DNA of 64,000 nucleotides from Ehretia macrophylla (GCA_037974665.1 CM075769.1:24677139-24741138), one strand, 5' to 3'. Numbered from the stretch's first letter, positions 10,946 to 23,058 are shown. A program made the numbers and translations. Notes: generated by a model not told the origin, from the letters alone.

Positions 10946-13041
10946 ATCTCTCACTTGCACTAATGCTATCAACCATAGGATCTAGTGCATTTTACATTCG
11001 TATTTGTATACTCATCTTCTCCAAGATGGTGATCAATTGTAACTGTCTTTACAGGATCAGTGGGTCAACTATTGAAACAACTATAGGATCTTTATATGTT
11101 AATTAATTTTCTTATCAAGAAATAAACTCTTGAATTGACTCTTTACAAGTTTGGACTCTTGATGAGATCGGGTTCTTTTAAGCTTGTGCAAAAATCCTCT
11201 ATGATAGCCACCATAGTGCATTGGCTATTATCAATAGACAGAACCATACATTATCCAAACATCATAAAAGTCAAGCAGCATCTTGGCTCAAATAATAACA
11301 TAACTATTACTTATTATTGTTCGAAACCCTTTCCAATAATTCACAAATCCATTAAATATACTCTTATCCTTTTAAGCAAATTCTTCTCTAAGAACTTCAT
11401 TTATTTCCATAAACCTTAAAATTCTGGGTTAAAGTTCATATAGAGATCATTATATCAATAAGACGACTAGAACTTTTATGTATTCTCTCCGATATCTATC
11501 ATGTAACTCATTACATCATATCATGCCAAGTACTTGTCATCGCATTTAAAGGAGAATGCAAACAACGAAAGGATTAGGTGCAAAAACATTCGCAACCTTT
11601 CCTTAATAGTCAGAAGGAAATCTACAAGAAAATACGGATTACCCTGTCATTAAGACTAGAGACCAAAATTTCTTAGATTCCTCCATCTTAAAGAAAACTT
11701 TAAGATCATGACTGGGTATACAGGTCATGAGAAAACAATCAATCATATCATTGTACTTTCATATAGATGGTACTTACAACACATGATCAGTTTACCCAAG
11801 AAATACAACATGATATAAAATTCGGTCAGACCTTGGCGAACGAAGATATCACAAATTCACAAAGAGAAAACAACTCATTTGGTCCTAAACATTTGTGAGT
11901 TTTGACATTTTAGTCCTAAATGTTTTAAATCGTACACTTTAGTTCCAAACGTGACACCGTTAGTTCAATCTTCAACTTTTGTTAGATTTTGATCGTTAAA
12001 GTCATGTGACTGCACGATGCGAGTAAAAAAAACCTTTGAAACTTTGAAGCTAAATTACGAAAATTTATGTTAGATTTTGATCGTTAAAGAGAATGACGCT
12101 AAATTACAAAAATAACCTTCAAAGCTTTTTTTTTACTCGCAGCGTGCAGTCACGCAACTTTAACGATCAAAATCTAACAGAAATTGGAGATTGGACTAAC
12201 GGTGTCTCATAAGTTAAATGTTGGGACTAAAGTGTCCGATTTGAAATGTTTAGAACCAAAATGTCAAAACCCACAAACGTTTAGGACCAAATAAGTTGTT
12301 TTCTCATTCACAAAACTTGTTAGGGCATCAACTCCCACTAACTTTTTTTTATAAATTTAGATATCACCTTCATTTATTAATGAAAACAATCTCTATCTTT
12401 TCATTTTAACCATTTCATCATAGTTACCTTTCTCTAAAGAAACTATGCATGAAGGAGTTTAAATTCTATATAGCCATAGAATTAAAACATGGTATAAGTT
12501 TAAAATCAATTTGAAAGATTATGGTGATAAAAGATGCATTCTCTAATCTTCTTTTATAACCTAACATATTCTGGACAAATCTTATATGCTCCATTTCATT
12601 CAATTATTTATTTTGAACAAACTCTTTTGTCAAAAAGAATAATTAATCCATCAAACTCATTTAGATAGATATATATAAGAATTCTAGTCTTTAACTCTTG
12701 ACCATTTCAAAGTTCAAGACAAGATATGTAGGATTTGGTATTTAGCCATTTCATTAAATGCTAAGCAATGAAATATAAATGTTTGAGTTTGAAGACATCA
12801 TTTCTTCCGATACGCATTCCGATCATTTCATTACTATTAATGAAAGATATACAAAATGCCAATCATTTCTTACAAAGGATCAATTCCAAAATTACCCATA
12901 GTAAGAAAAGATTGATAATAGTCATTACTATTTAAAGGAATGTTCAAACTAATCTAAAACATTTATAAACATATTTCAAAATTGGGATCGCATACCAAGC
13001 CGATCCAAAACAACCAAATCATGCATAAATGGGTCTACTAC
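10946..13041 (-). mobile_element. Non-coding internal region of the copia element
   Basis: Between the 3' LTR polypurine tract and the gag remnant there are about 2.1 kb without recognisable protease, integrase, RT or RNase H motifs on either strand. A MULE-type MITE occupies 11864-12305. The element is therefore gag-only or internally deleted. The AT-rich remainder shows nothing else I can name. Confidence 0.5.
11864..12305. mobile_element. MULE-type foldback MITE, 442 bp, 9 bp TSD
   Basis: Both ends read GAGAAAACAACT(C/T)ATTTGG inward, and the arms match over most of the element, including GACACCGTTAGT and TTTTGATCGTTAAAG blocks. The arms flank a short A/T-rich centre. A perfect 9 bp direct repeat ATTCACAAA lies at 11855-11863 and 12306-12314. 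Long terminal inverted repeats with a 9 bp duplication are the signature of Mutator-like non-autonomous elements. No coding capacity. Confidence 0.9.
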
Positions 13042-13788
13042 TCAATCCCCTCCTGATAAGAGATCTCCTGGTAAGAATGCCACAACCCGGCTCCTCCTAT
13101 GTCTCCTCCTCCTCCTTCTTCTATTTCTGTTTTGGCTGGGCTCAGCCACAGAAGGAGAAGACTCAACATAGAGATTGGGTGCTGCACCCAAACCAAGGTT
13201 CTGCCAGCTAGTCAAAATATTTGGCATCTCATTCAGTGTGACCTCAATTATGTGCACGAGAAAGTCCAAGATCAGAGGAGAGTAGGATAGTGGAAGAGAC
13301 TGCAAGATCAAGTCTACCTGAAGTCAGGGATCCATAACGAAACCAATTGCCTCCAGTTGAGTTACCAAGTAAATCATCCTAAGGCAGTGCTGGCTCACGT
13401 CACCACCCTCTTCAAGTCTCATACTAAAAAGCTCACGGGTCAACTGGAATCTCATGGACAGACTGCGCTAGCCAAAGGATTCTTCCAAACAACGAATGAT
13501 ATCTACGGAATAAGGTAGCCCCTCATAGAATCGACGCAGATCATCGCTCATTGATGAAAGAATGTATCCCTTAGCACGCATGTCATCCTGGACCCATTTA
13601 TAGTAAGTGATCTTGTCAGTCTCGGAAGCAGTCCCATCTACGGGAGCAAATGTCGAGACATCCAGAATATACTCAATTCTTTCAAATCGGAGGACTACTC
13701 TTAAACTTTTGTACCATTTCTCAAAATTTGGTCCAACTAAATAATCATGATTATGGATGGATAAAATCGGATTTATGAATGAAGCCAT
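13042..13788 (-). pseudogene. Ty1/copia gag remnant
   Basis: An ATG at 13788 (minus) opens MASFINPILSIHNHD, followed by LVGPNFEKWYKSLRVVL and a LEESFG end at 13468. In the same direction come MRFQLTREL and SMRLEEGGDVSQH, then LQVDLILQSLP and an arginine-rich run. This is the order of plant copia gag (the NFxxWxxxLxxxL gag domain). In-frame stops occur after LEESFG and in front of LQVDLIL. No CCHC zinc knuckle is visible downstream, so the protein is truncated as well as broken. Confidence 0.75.
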
Positions 13789-14165
13789 AAATAAACTGCA
13801 GAAAAAGTAAATATAACAGAAAGTAAGATTGTAGGCTAACAAGAATATATGCAAATCTATTATATTGTAAGATATAATAGCTACTCCCACTATTTGTTTT
13901 AAATCTCATACTCCTTTAATGAGAAAACATGAATCTATGAAAAGACTCTAAGTGGGATGACCAAGTTCCTATGATCAGACATATTTCTCAAACCTTTGTG
14001 GCTATGCTGAAACATGAATACCAAAGGTCAACAACTCCTTGTTGTATATTTCTCTAAATAGGGTATGGTCTACTTTACTCCCTAAATCACTTTGGTCTCA
14101 AACCTTTGTGGCTGTGTTGATTAAGTGATCTAGTCAGATTGGACCCGCCATCACTTAGTTATCTG
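13789..14165 (-). mobile_element. Leader of the copia element, 5' LTR absent
   Basis: The minus-strand sequence upstream of the gag ATG has two copies of a TCAAACCTTTGTGGCT phrase (near 13990 and 14100). It stops at about 14165, where LTR A sequence resumes. The expected copia 5' LTR and primer site are missing, consistent with a deletion that also removed part of element A. Confidence 0.4.
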
Positions 14166-15283
14166 TTTTGAATAGTGTTACATGAGTGAAATAATAGATT
14201 TAACTAACTAATCTTTTAATTGGCATTTTAGCTTAGTTGAATAAGTTATTAGTAGCAATTGACCAATATATCATAACATAAATATACTATATACATATTA
14301 TATCACATATACAAGCATAATACACTCAAAACAAACCAAAATACCCATCCCCAAACCCGATGCACTCCTAGGAGAGAAATGAGAAGATTTCTTCACCAAT
14401 TCTTGCAATTTTGGCTTCTTGGCTTGATCTTGGGTAGTTTTTGGAGCTTCTAGGACTTCTACAACTAGTCTACACCTACAAAATTGTGAGGGAGATGCAT
14501 ATTGTTGTTTAAATTTTATGTTCACATTTTAACTTTTCTTGAATTGATGTTGTTAGCTTATGTAATGCTCATATATTGTTGTATATTTCTTATTTATGCT
14601 ATCAAGAGTTAGGATATAGAACTTGTTAGCTTTTTCCATGGTTGAGAGTTTGAATCACCAAAGAGATGATGAATAGTGATGAAATTTTAGGATTTTGATA
14701 TAACTTGTTATTTAGAGTGAATTGATGCTTCCATTAGGTGCTTTAGACATTAATGAAACTAGTTAAAAGCTCACGTGTGGTTGAATTGCTTGAAATCGAG
14801 TTTAAATGCGAATTTAGCTAACTTTTAAAAGGGGGGGTTTCACGAAACATAATTCGGGTACATTTGGGCTTTAGATTAGGTATCCTTATGGCATGGAAGC
14901 ACTTTTGGTGCTTTTATTGCATTAAATTAGGGTCCGGATATGATAGGCGTAGTTAAAACCCACTCGGGGCCTTCCCGAGCTTTGGTCTCCAAAGTGGGTT
15001 TTTAGGGCCAAGGTAGGTGTCTTTTAGCCTCCCTAGGAATGTAGAATGGTTGGAATGTGAATTTGAAATCTTGAATTTTGTGTGGGAGAAGAATTGCTTA
15101 GTTAATAAAGGGGAAAAAGTGATAAATGATGCCTTTGGGTTTATATGAGCTCATGGATGTGTTGTTTGGTGTCTATATGCTTGTCTAAGATATAAATATG
15201 CTAATTGAAGAGTTTACGAAAAATTATGTTATATGTCTCCTTTATGTTTATATCGGTACTTTGTGCATATTGTGGTTAATTGC

Positions 15284-15309
15284 GAGGGATACCTACTTTG
15301 TCGACCCTC
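15284..15309 (+). other. CTACTTT-loop hairpin, LTR A right
   Basis: Arms GAGGGATAC and GTCGACCCTC around CTACTTT. The outer GAGGG/CCCTC pairs are intact and the inner pairs are weakened. Confidence 0.45.
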
Positions 15310-15689
15310 TTATGTGATATTTGATGATCTTGGTTCTCATGGACTTGATTCAGAGTTGCGCAACCTATTCGGGCATGGTAGTATCGAGTAACACGGGCGG
15401 CATCGGCCTTGCCGTGCTCCCTCGACTACCATGGTTTCCCAGTCCTTTTCTTGCTGATTCATACTCCCCTACCCCAGAGGTGTGGTTCACCTCGTTGGGG
15501 CATACAGACCTACCTCGGGAGATATGGGTCATAGAATTAGGATACATCCAGAGTACCCCATTATGGAGGAATAAGAGATTTGCCAGCATTTGCTTGAAGA
15601 TCTAGCTCGTGGCTCGTGATTGGAGACAAAGTGGAACCATATCATTTTTATATATGGTTAAGTACTTGTCTAACTAGTTTTGTTATATT

Positions 15690-15694
15690 GTATT
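15690..15694. repeat. Left TSD (GTATT) of the Tekay/Del element
   Basis: GTATT is repeated exactly at 25505-25509, immediately outside the two LTRs. Confidence 0.9.
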
Positions 15695-17026
15695 TGTGAA
15701 ACCCCACTTTTCTATCCTGTCTCGTTTTGCGTATTTATTCTCGTTTTGAGTGAATTGACCTGTCTATGTGCTATGTGACTTAGAATGTGGTAACTTTGAT
15801 ATTGATACTCCTAGAACATGCTAAATGTGCATTCATGAAATTTTCATTAAAAACGGAGTCAGAAATTTTATCGTCGACTTGAATAGTATTTTCGAAACAC
15901 GTCTGCTGAAATTCTGAAACTGGTCTTTTTAACCCTTTTAGACCTAGTCCTCGGACTTTAATAGACCTGTGTTTGATGAAAACGGTTTTCAAATCGGCTT
16001 AGGAATTTATTAAGATTTTTACACCGACTTTTGTGAAAATCGAGTTTCAAGCCGACTCGGGTAACCTACTTGAGCTATCTTAGGTGTTGCATATTTGTTT
16101 TGAGCAAAGAGATAGCTAAAATGCATTTAAAAGACAAGAAAACACAAAAATACTAAGTTTACTCAACTTTGACTTTATTTAAAATGTTGACCTTTATGCA
16201 TATATCACCAACACACACTTGCAAAGCACAAAAACACACCCATTTGAACACACATTTCTGTGAGGAAGGAGGGAGAAAAGAGAAAGGTTTTCAACAAGTT
16301 TTCAAAGCAAAATTTCAAAGAAAAACCTAGTTTTTGTCCGTAGAACTTCATGCCGAGTTGGATTCCGCTTGTTGAGTACACATTGCACGCATTTCTAGGC
16401 TTATTTCACGTCAAAGGTGAGAGAAAAATTCTAGATCTCAAAACTCATATTTTGTGTTTATGCGTATAAATAATTATTGAACCGTTATAATGTTAATTTG
16501 AAGCTAGATTATTGCTCCATGCATGCTAGGGATCGTTTATATGTATTCTTGCGAGATTTGAACCGTTGTAGCATAATTATTTATTTTCGGGTATTTAAAG
16601 TTGATTAATTTGCTAAATGTTGATTATATTTTGTTGTATTGGTTGAAATCGATTGCTGTCAATTTTTAAAAGTTTGTTAATTACGTGATAGCGCCGTTGT
16701 AATGCCGAATTTTCGATTGCGGGATCGGTGCTAAAATCCAAAAATTTCAGCCATGACATACTAGGGTTTTAGGGTTATTGGCATGATTTGGATGTGTTTT
16801 GGTTGGTTTCCAAGGAGGCTAATGTAGTTAATTGAATGGGTGAGTGTTTGAAACTGATTTGGAGTTGTTTGGATTAGTAGAATGTAAGATATGATTATTT
16901 GAAGTTTAGGTTGTCTTTCTTTAAAATGTTAGATTATGCCTTTAGTTGATTGGGTGTGGTTTGAGTGATTGAATTGTAGTTGATGATGGGTAAACTAGGG
17001 TTTGATTGTGTGTTTAATGCATGTTC

Positions 17027-17055
17027 GGTTGGATGGCCTACTTTGTCATCTAACT
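17027..17055 (+). other. CTACTTT-loop hairpin, Del 5' LTR
   Basis: 5' arm GGTTGGATGGC and 3' arm GTCATCTAACT pair over 11 positions, using three G-U pairs, around loop CTACTTT. The 3' LTR copy is identical in this segment. Confidence 0.65.
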
Positions 17056-17599
17056 TAGTTATTTGTTGTTAAATTGATTATTGATGTTATTACGATGATA
17101 ATATGATTATTGATGATTATTGATTGATGATTGATGCTGGGAGATAGGCAGTTCTGCTAGACTGTCCTCCTGTGAATGATATTTATTATTATTGCTGAGT
17201 CTTTGGTATGTGTGTGCCACCTCTCGGGTAGCATCGGGCTGTCGGGTTGATAACGGCATGACTACCAGAGACTGCCTCCAGCTCGCATGACGGAGGTGTC
17301 ATGGAGGGAGAGGTTATTGGGGTACCTTGGTGCGTGAGTTTATGGGAGTCACAAGAAGGCTGTTATGATCGTGATGGCGTTTGGAGCTACACCAACTAGA
17401 GTATCCTTTATTGAATGGTCATTATAGATTATGTGATGATAGTATTATTGATGTTATTGTGTGTTTACTTGCTCATATGATTATTTCCAAGGAGTATAGT
17501 GAATACTGTTAGAGATCTATCAGATCCTCACTGGGCTTATTTATATAAGCTCACTCTCTATTATTGCATACATACAGGTGTCCTTTCGCAGGATTAGGG

Positions 17600-17668
17600 T
17601 ACGTGCCTCCTGAAGAGGAAAATGTGCCTTACATGGATGAGTCCTATGTTCTAGAGTCTTATCCTTGA
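17600..17668 (+). other. Acidic mini-ORF near the 3' end of the Del 5' LTR
   Basis: 22 codons and a stop, reading YVPPEEENVPYMDESY and ending YP before TGA. It sits downstream of a TATA-like box and a CAG acceptor-like site. The 3' LTR copy reads the same peptide with an extra in-frame DYE in front. Related peptides occur in LTRs C and 33392-35599. Confidence 0.4.
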
Positions 17669-18085
17669 TGTTGTATTGTTTTATTATCTTGTATATTATC
17701 TAGTTAACTTTTATATGCTTTGTAGTTCATAATGTAAAAGATGTTGAAAAGATGATGATCTAAATGATGCTAACTTAGTAGCCTTCTTTTATTTATGATT
17801 AGGTTACTAGATTGGTTCAATATATTTTTGTAATGTATATTAAGGTTCATGTATTATGTTGGAACAGAGGCGTATAACAAAGAATGATTATGGTGTAATA
17901 TGGTTATGTTGTATGTTGTTATTTTATTGAGGAGTTGTTTGTTGTATGGTTTATGGAGTTGATATATGATGTTCTAATGAGGTTGGTTTAGAGCCTCGGC
18001 ATCCTATTTACTGTTGTTATACTGCCGAAATTCCGTTGCGTCCTGACTGATTATAGGAAGGGTCGAGTTGGGGCGTGACATTTAA

Positions 18086-18098
18086 GTGGTATCAAAGC
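18086..18098 (+). other. Primer binding site, tRNA-iMet type
   Basis: TGGTATCAAAGCG starts five bases after the 5' LTR. It differs by one base from the usual TGGTATCAGAGC primer site complementary to plant initiator Met tRNA. Confidence 0.8.
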
Positions 18099-18351
18099 GC
18101 ATGTTTAGTTGTCAGCCGGGGTATTCTCGGAATGTGGGTAATGGTCTTAGCATGAAAGTATGTATGAAAAGAAAGAAAAGTGAACTATGTATTAATATGA
18201 TTAAATGATTAAGTGATTATGTGATTTAGTGCTTATATGATTATGTGATCAATTTGTTTATGTATTTTATATGAGTTTGTTGTTTATGTGTTAATAGTTG
18301 TTTATAACTTGTTTACGTGCTATAACCTGTGCTAACTCTTTGATTAGTAGA

Positions 18352-19599
18352 ATGGCCAGTAGACCAAGGACCGGAGGTAGGCCCGAGGTAGTAGATGAGA
18401 CTCCTGGTAATGCGGCACCGGGCCGTGATAGGGGTGACGATCGGTGGGGAGCAGCTATGGATAGGATTGCTGAGTTAATGGCCTGACAGGCCCAGTTGAT
18501 AGCAGGGCAGGCTGCCCAGACTTAGGCTTGGCAGGCTCAGTTGTTGAATGTACAAGGTGGAAACCATGGGCGTGGTACCCTGAAAGAGTTCTTAGGGTAT
18601 CATCCACCTAGATTTCAGGGAGAACTCGATGATCGGAAAGCTGAAGCATGGATTAGTAAGGTGGAGAAGATTTATGATCCTCTTGATTATACCGATGAGT
18701 AGAAGGTCTCCTTTGTCGTGTACTTGCTAGATGATGAGGCAGAAGAATGGTGGCGCACGGTGAGAACTAGCTAGGTGACTCAAGGTATTCAGTATGTTTG
18801 GGGTACCTTTCTGTTAGATTTTCGGGCAAAGTATGTCCCGAGGATCGCGAGAAAGCGGAGAGAGGCGGAGTTTCTAGCCTTAGTGCAGGGAGATGCTTCA
18901 GTGGCTCAGTATGAGGCCACTTTCACTAGGTTGTCCCAGTATGCACCAGAGTATGTGGCTGATGAGGAGCGGAGGACTCGTAGATTCATGTTGGGGTTAA
19001 GGCCCGAGATTCAGGATGTGATGGCTCTGAATCGGTATGATATATTCACTGAGGCCTTTGAGGCAGCTTCTAGGCTAGAGAAGAGAAAGGGGGATCAACT
19101 TGTGTCTAGTCAGCCCAGTAAGAGGTCGTATCAGCCGCAGTTTCAGTAGGGTATGTATAGGCCTCTCGTACAGCAGGTTATGTACAGGCTACCAGCTCAG
19201 CAGGGTTCTTTTAGGCCACAGGGGCAGCAGAGTTATTATCGGCCTCAATTTCAGCAGGGGTCATATCAGGTTCAGTCCCAGTTTAGGCTAGCCCAGTCTC
19301 AGGGTCAGTACAGGCCTAGTTTGGTAAGGCCTCAGCAGCAGGCTGGTTCAGCTGTTTCTTCAGCTTCTGGTTCTTCTAAGGGCAGTGTTAGTGCATCATC
19401 ACCGCAGTGTACCTATTGCAACCGCACGGGGCATGTGGAGGCCGATTGCAGAGTGAAGGCAGGGACGTGTTTAGGATGCGGTAGCAATCAGCACAGGGCG
19501 AGGGATTGCCCTAGATATTCGAGGACTGAGGGTCGGACATCGACTCAGGGTTATCAGGGCCGACCTGCGGCCAGTGTACCTCAGCAGCAGCGGGTCTAG
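18352..19599 (+). pseudogene. Tekay/Del gag (six in-frame stops)
   Basis: Frame from ATG 18352 (MASRPRTGGRPEV), with stops at 18484, 18523, 18700, 18772, 19147 and 19597, and no frameshift. Gag core motifs include FLGYHPPRFQGE, AEEWWR and FRAKYVPRIARKRREAEF. A Q/Y-rich stretch with repeated YRPQ-QQ units (19150-19320) follows, then two CX2CX4HX4C zinc knuckles (CTYCNRTGHVEADC and CLGCGSNQHRARDC). A double knuckle is notable; one is usual in chromovirus gag. All stops are one transition from CAG, CGA or TGG, which suggests cytosine-methylation decay. The protein would bind and package element RNA; this copy cannot make it. Confidence 0.88.
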
Positions 19600-21756
19600 G
19601 CTCGGGCCTACGCAGTTGATTTGGAGGAGATGCCTGAGGAGACTGCAATGGTGGAAGGTAACTTCCTTATACTTGATCAACTTGTTAAAGTGTTGATTGA
19701 TTCTGGTGCTACGCATTCTTTCATTACTCCTGCTTGTGTGCAACGTGTTAATTTGCAACCTGAAAGATTGCCTTATGTGGTTGAGATTAGTACCTCTTTG
19801 ACTGATAAGTATGTGGACTGGCCTAGTTTGTAAGGATTGTAAAATACATGTTAAGGGGCATAGTTTTCCTTTAGACCTTATCTTATTTCCTATCCGGTGG
19901 TATGATGTTATCTTGGGTATGGATTGGCTTTCTAAGTATGATGTCCAATTAAACTGTAGAACCAAGGTAGTACAGTTTCGTTTGCCAGATCAGCCAGTAG
20001 TAGAGGTAGCAGGGAACCGGGGTGCTAAGACGAGTTTTGTTATCTCAGCAACTAAAGCTGTTAAGTTGGTGAGTAAAGGGTGTTCGGGTTATCTAGCTTA
20101 TTTGATCAACAAGTCATCTGATAAGTTACAGTTGGAGGAAGTTCCTATTATTCGGGAATATCCCAATGTATTTCTCGAGGAGTTGCCAGGGTTACCACCA
20201 GAGAGAGATGTGGAGTTTGTGATCAATCTTATTCCCGGTACTCAACCTATTTCTAAATCAGCGTACCGGATGGCACCAGCTGAGTTGAAGGAGTTGAAGA
20301 CTCAGTTGCAGGAGTTATTGGAGAAGGGATTTATTCAGCAGAGTTCTTCACCTTGAGGAGCTCCTGTTTTATTTGTGAAGAAGAAGGATGGTACCTTGAG
20401 ATTGTGTATTGATTATCGTGGTTTGAATTAGGTGACCATCAAGAATAAATATCCTTTGCCACTGATTGACGAGTTGTTTGATCAACTTTAGGGAGCTAAA
20501 GTCTAGTCTAAATTTGATTTGAGGCAGGGGTATTATCAGCTTCAGATTCGCACGGAGGATGTTCTGAAGTCTGCCTTCAGGACTCGGTACGGGCATTATG
20601 AGTTTGTTGTTATGCCCTTTGGATTAACTAATGCACCGGCAGCATTCATGGATCTTATGCATCGGGTTTTTCAGCCGTATTTAGACCAGTTCGTGGTAAT
20701 CTTTATTGATGATATCTTGGTCTATTCTAAATCTGAATCAGAGCACGAACAACATCTACGGCTTGTCTTACAAAAGCCGTAGGAGCATCAGTTGTTTGCC
20801 AAGTTCAGCAAATGTGAATTTTGGTTACAACGCATATCTTTTCTTGGCCATGTGATTACACATAGCGGTATTTCTGTAGATCCCACTAAGATTGAATTGG
20901 TGATGTGTTGGAAACGGCCAGAGAATGTTTCTGAGGTCTGCAGCTTTCTTGGCTTGGCGGGTTATTACCGTAGGTTTGTAAAGGACTTCTCGAAGATTGC
21001 TGGGCCACTTTCTAAGTTGACTCAAAAACGGACTATCTTTGCTTGGGATGAGAAGTGTGAGAGTGGGTTTCAGGAGTTGAAAAAGAGGTTGACTACTGCT
21101 CCAGTACTTGCTCTACCAGAGGGGACCAATAATATGGTTATTTACAGCGATGCATCCAAGGAGGGCTTAGGATGTGTTCTTATGCAGGATGGCCGAGTTA
21201 TTGCCTATGCTTCCAGGAAGTTGAAGCCTTATGAGGTGAATTATCCGACTCATGATCTTGAGTTGGTAGCAGTTGTCTTCGCACTGAAGAAGTGGCGTCA
21301 TTATCTGTGGGGCAGTAAGTTCAAGATTTTCACTGATCATAAGAGTCTGAAGTACTTGTTCTCACAGAAGGAGTTGAATATGCGCCAGCAGAGGTGGATG
21401 GAGCTTCTTGGAGATTATAATTGTTCTATCAATTATCTGCCTGGCAAGGCAAATGTTGTAGCAGATGCTCTCAGCCGGAAGGCGAGTGTTGCTTGTTTGG
21501 CTGTCAAGAAATGGGAGATTCTTGAGGAATTCACTTATTGGAGACCGGAATTGACTCAGGTTGGGGTGATATGTTCACATCTTCGTATTCAACCTTTATT
21601 GCTGTCTCAGATCAGGGAAGCTCAGCAACTTGATGTTAAACTTCAGAAGATCAAGGATCAAATCACAGATGATCAGTCTGACTTTAAACTGCATGAGGAC
21701 GGTATTCTTCGGTTTCAGAACAGGGTTTGTGTTCCCGATGAACCGGGCTTGAGGTG
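19600..21756 (+). pseudogene. Tekay/Del protease, reverse transcriptase and RNase H
   Basis: Continues the gag frame into an aspartic protease (LIDSGATHSF, Asp codon at 19699). It then shifts frame near 19811-19822, giving CKDCKIHVKGH and DVILGMDWL. RT follows: RDVEFVINLIPGTQPI, PVLFVKKKDG, YPLPLIDELF, a [14 protein letters not shown] block, and catalytic FIDDILVYS intact near 20700. Stops are seen at 20354, 20429 and several nearby codons, and before EHQLFAKF. The thumb and RNase H read [37 protein letters not shown] and ADALSRKA. Catalytic residues are largely preserved despite many stops. Typical of recent chromovirus copies. Confidence 0.9.
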
Positions 21757-23058
21757 AGGTATTCTGGAGGAAGCTCATAATTCTAAGTATACTATTCATC
21801 CCGGTGGAACCAAGATGTATCAGGATTTGAAGCAACACTACTGGTGGAATAACATGAAGAGGGAGGTTGTTCAGTTTATATCTAGATGTTTGACTTGTCA
21901 GAGGGTGAAAGCCGAGCATCAATGACCTGCAGGGTTACTTCAGCCGTTGGCTATACCAGAGTGGAAGTGGGAACATATTACGATGGATTTTGTCACTGGT
22001 TTGCCTAGAACACCGAGGGGTAATAATGCAGTTTGGGTTGTCGTGGATCGTTTGACGAAGACATCTCATTTTATTTCGATGAGGATGGGAGATGAGGTTA
22101 TAAAATTGACGGGTCTTTATTTGGATCAGATTGTTAGACTTCACGGGATTCTATCTAGTATTTCTCAGATCGAGATCCTCAATTTACTTCTTGTTTATGG
22201 GAGAAACTTTAGGAGACCTTAGGTACTCAGTTGAACTTCAGTACCGCGTATCATCCACAGACCGACGGTCAGTCTGAGCGGACTATTCAGATTCTGGAAG
22301 ATATACTTAGGGCTTGTGTTCTGGACTTCGGGAAGAACTAGGAAAAACATCTACCACTTGCCAAGTTTGCCTATAACAAGAGTTATCAAGCTACTATTGG
22401 GATGGCACCTTTTGCAGCTCTTTACGGTCGTAAGTGCCGTTCACCTTTATATTGGGACGAGATAGGGGAGATGAAGACTATTGATCCGACTATCATGCCA
22501 GAGCTTCTTGAGAAGATTGAGAATGTTCAGTTGATCAGGCAGAGAATGCTTATGGCATAGAGTAGATTCAAGAGTTATACTGATAAGCGTCGTCGGGACT
22601 TGGAGTTTTCAGTCGGAGATCGGGTTTTCTTGAGATTGTCTCCTCGTAAGAGGTTTGCTCGTTATGGTAAAGGTGGAAAGCTAAGTCCGAGATTTGTTGG
22701 GCCGTTTGAGATTATCGGCAGGGTTGGTAAGTTGGCATATCGGTTGGCTTTACCAGAGAATTTCTCTAATGTCCACGATGTATTTCACGTGTCTAATTTG
22801 TGGAAATATAATTCGGATCCTTCTCATATTCTTGAGCCAGAGCCGTTACAACTTCGTTAGAATCTGACTTATGACGAGCATCCAATTCGTATTCTTGATC
22901 AGATGGAACAAGAGTTGAGGTCGAAGAAGATTCTGATGGTTAGGTGTTGTGGAAGCATCACGGCATTGAGGAAGCTACTTTGGAGAGACGAGATCAGATG
23001 CAGCAGCAGTACCCAGATCTGTTCAGTACATCAAGTAAGAATTTTGAGGGCGAAATTT
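21757..23058 (+). pseudogene. Tekay/Del integrase with C-terminal chromodomain
   Basis: The zinc-binding HHCC domain is at 21760-21920 (EEAHNSKYTIHPGG, CLTCQRVK). The core follows with ITMDFVTGLP and VVVDRLTKTSHF. A frameshift near 22155 damages the second catalytic region; the frame returns at about 22225 with [14 protein letters not shown]. The GPY/F-like region reads [21 protein letters not shown]. After a stop at 22858, HPIRILDQMEQELRSKKI and, in another frame, LWKHHGIEEATLERRD (from 22947) match a chromodomain. That domain tethers chromovirus integrases to modified histones. Stops and at least three frameshifts make it non-functional. Confidence 0.88.

Larger units (their letters stand above)
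14166..15694 (+). repeat. Right LTR of element A, first segment
   Basis: Starts at the equivalent of position 7165 of the left copy and matches it through 15574, then continues with LTR sequence not present on the left (GATTTGCCAGC onward). The hairpin at 15284-15309 and the shared 280 bp block (15290-15574) are both present. It is interrupted at 15694 by the Del element (TSD GTATT) and resumes at 25510. Confidence 0.75.
15695..18080 (+). repeat. 5' LTR of Tekay/Del-type gypsy element
   Basis: Begins TGTGAAACCCC and ends GGGGCGTGACA. It is a close copy of 23076-25504; the main difference is a roughly 37 bp segment near 23452-23489 that is absent here. It contains a CTACTTT-loop hairpin (17027-17055), a second hairpin with a different loop (about 17139-17172), a CATGACTACCAG-containing block (17263-17275), a TATATAAG box near 17543, and an acidic mini-ORF (17600-17668). 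Confidence 0.92.

Noticed and set aside
13029..13290. Plus-strand ORFs over the copia gag
   Set aside because: The arginine-rich and gag motifs are in the minus-strand frames; the plus frames are shadows.
15321..15605. ORFs over the 280 bp LTR module (also at 41666-42046 and 46201-46446)
   Set aside because: The frame is open in some copies only and the conserved features are the inverted repeat and hairpin; no sign of coding constraint seen by eye.
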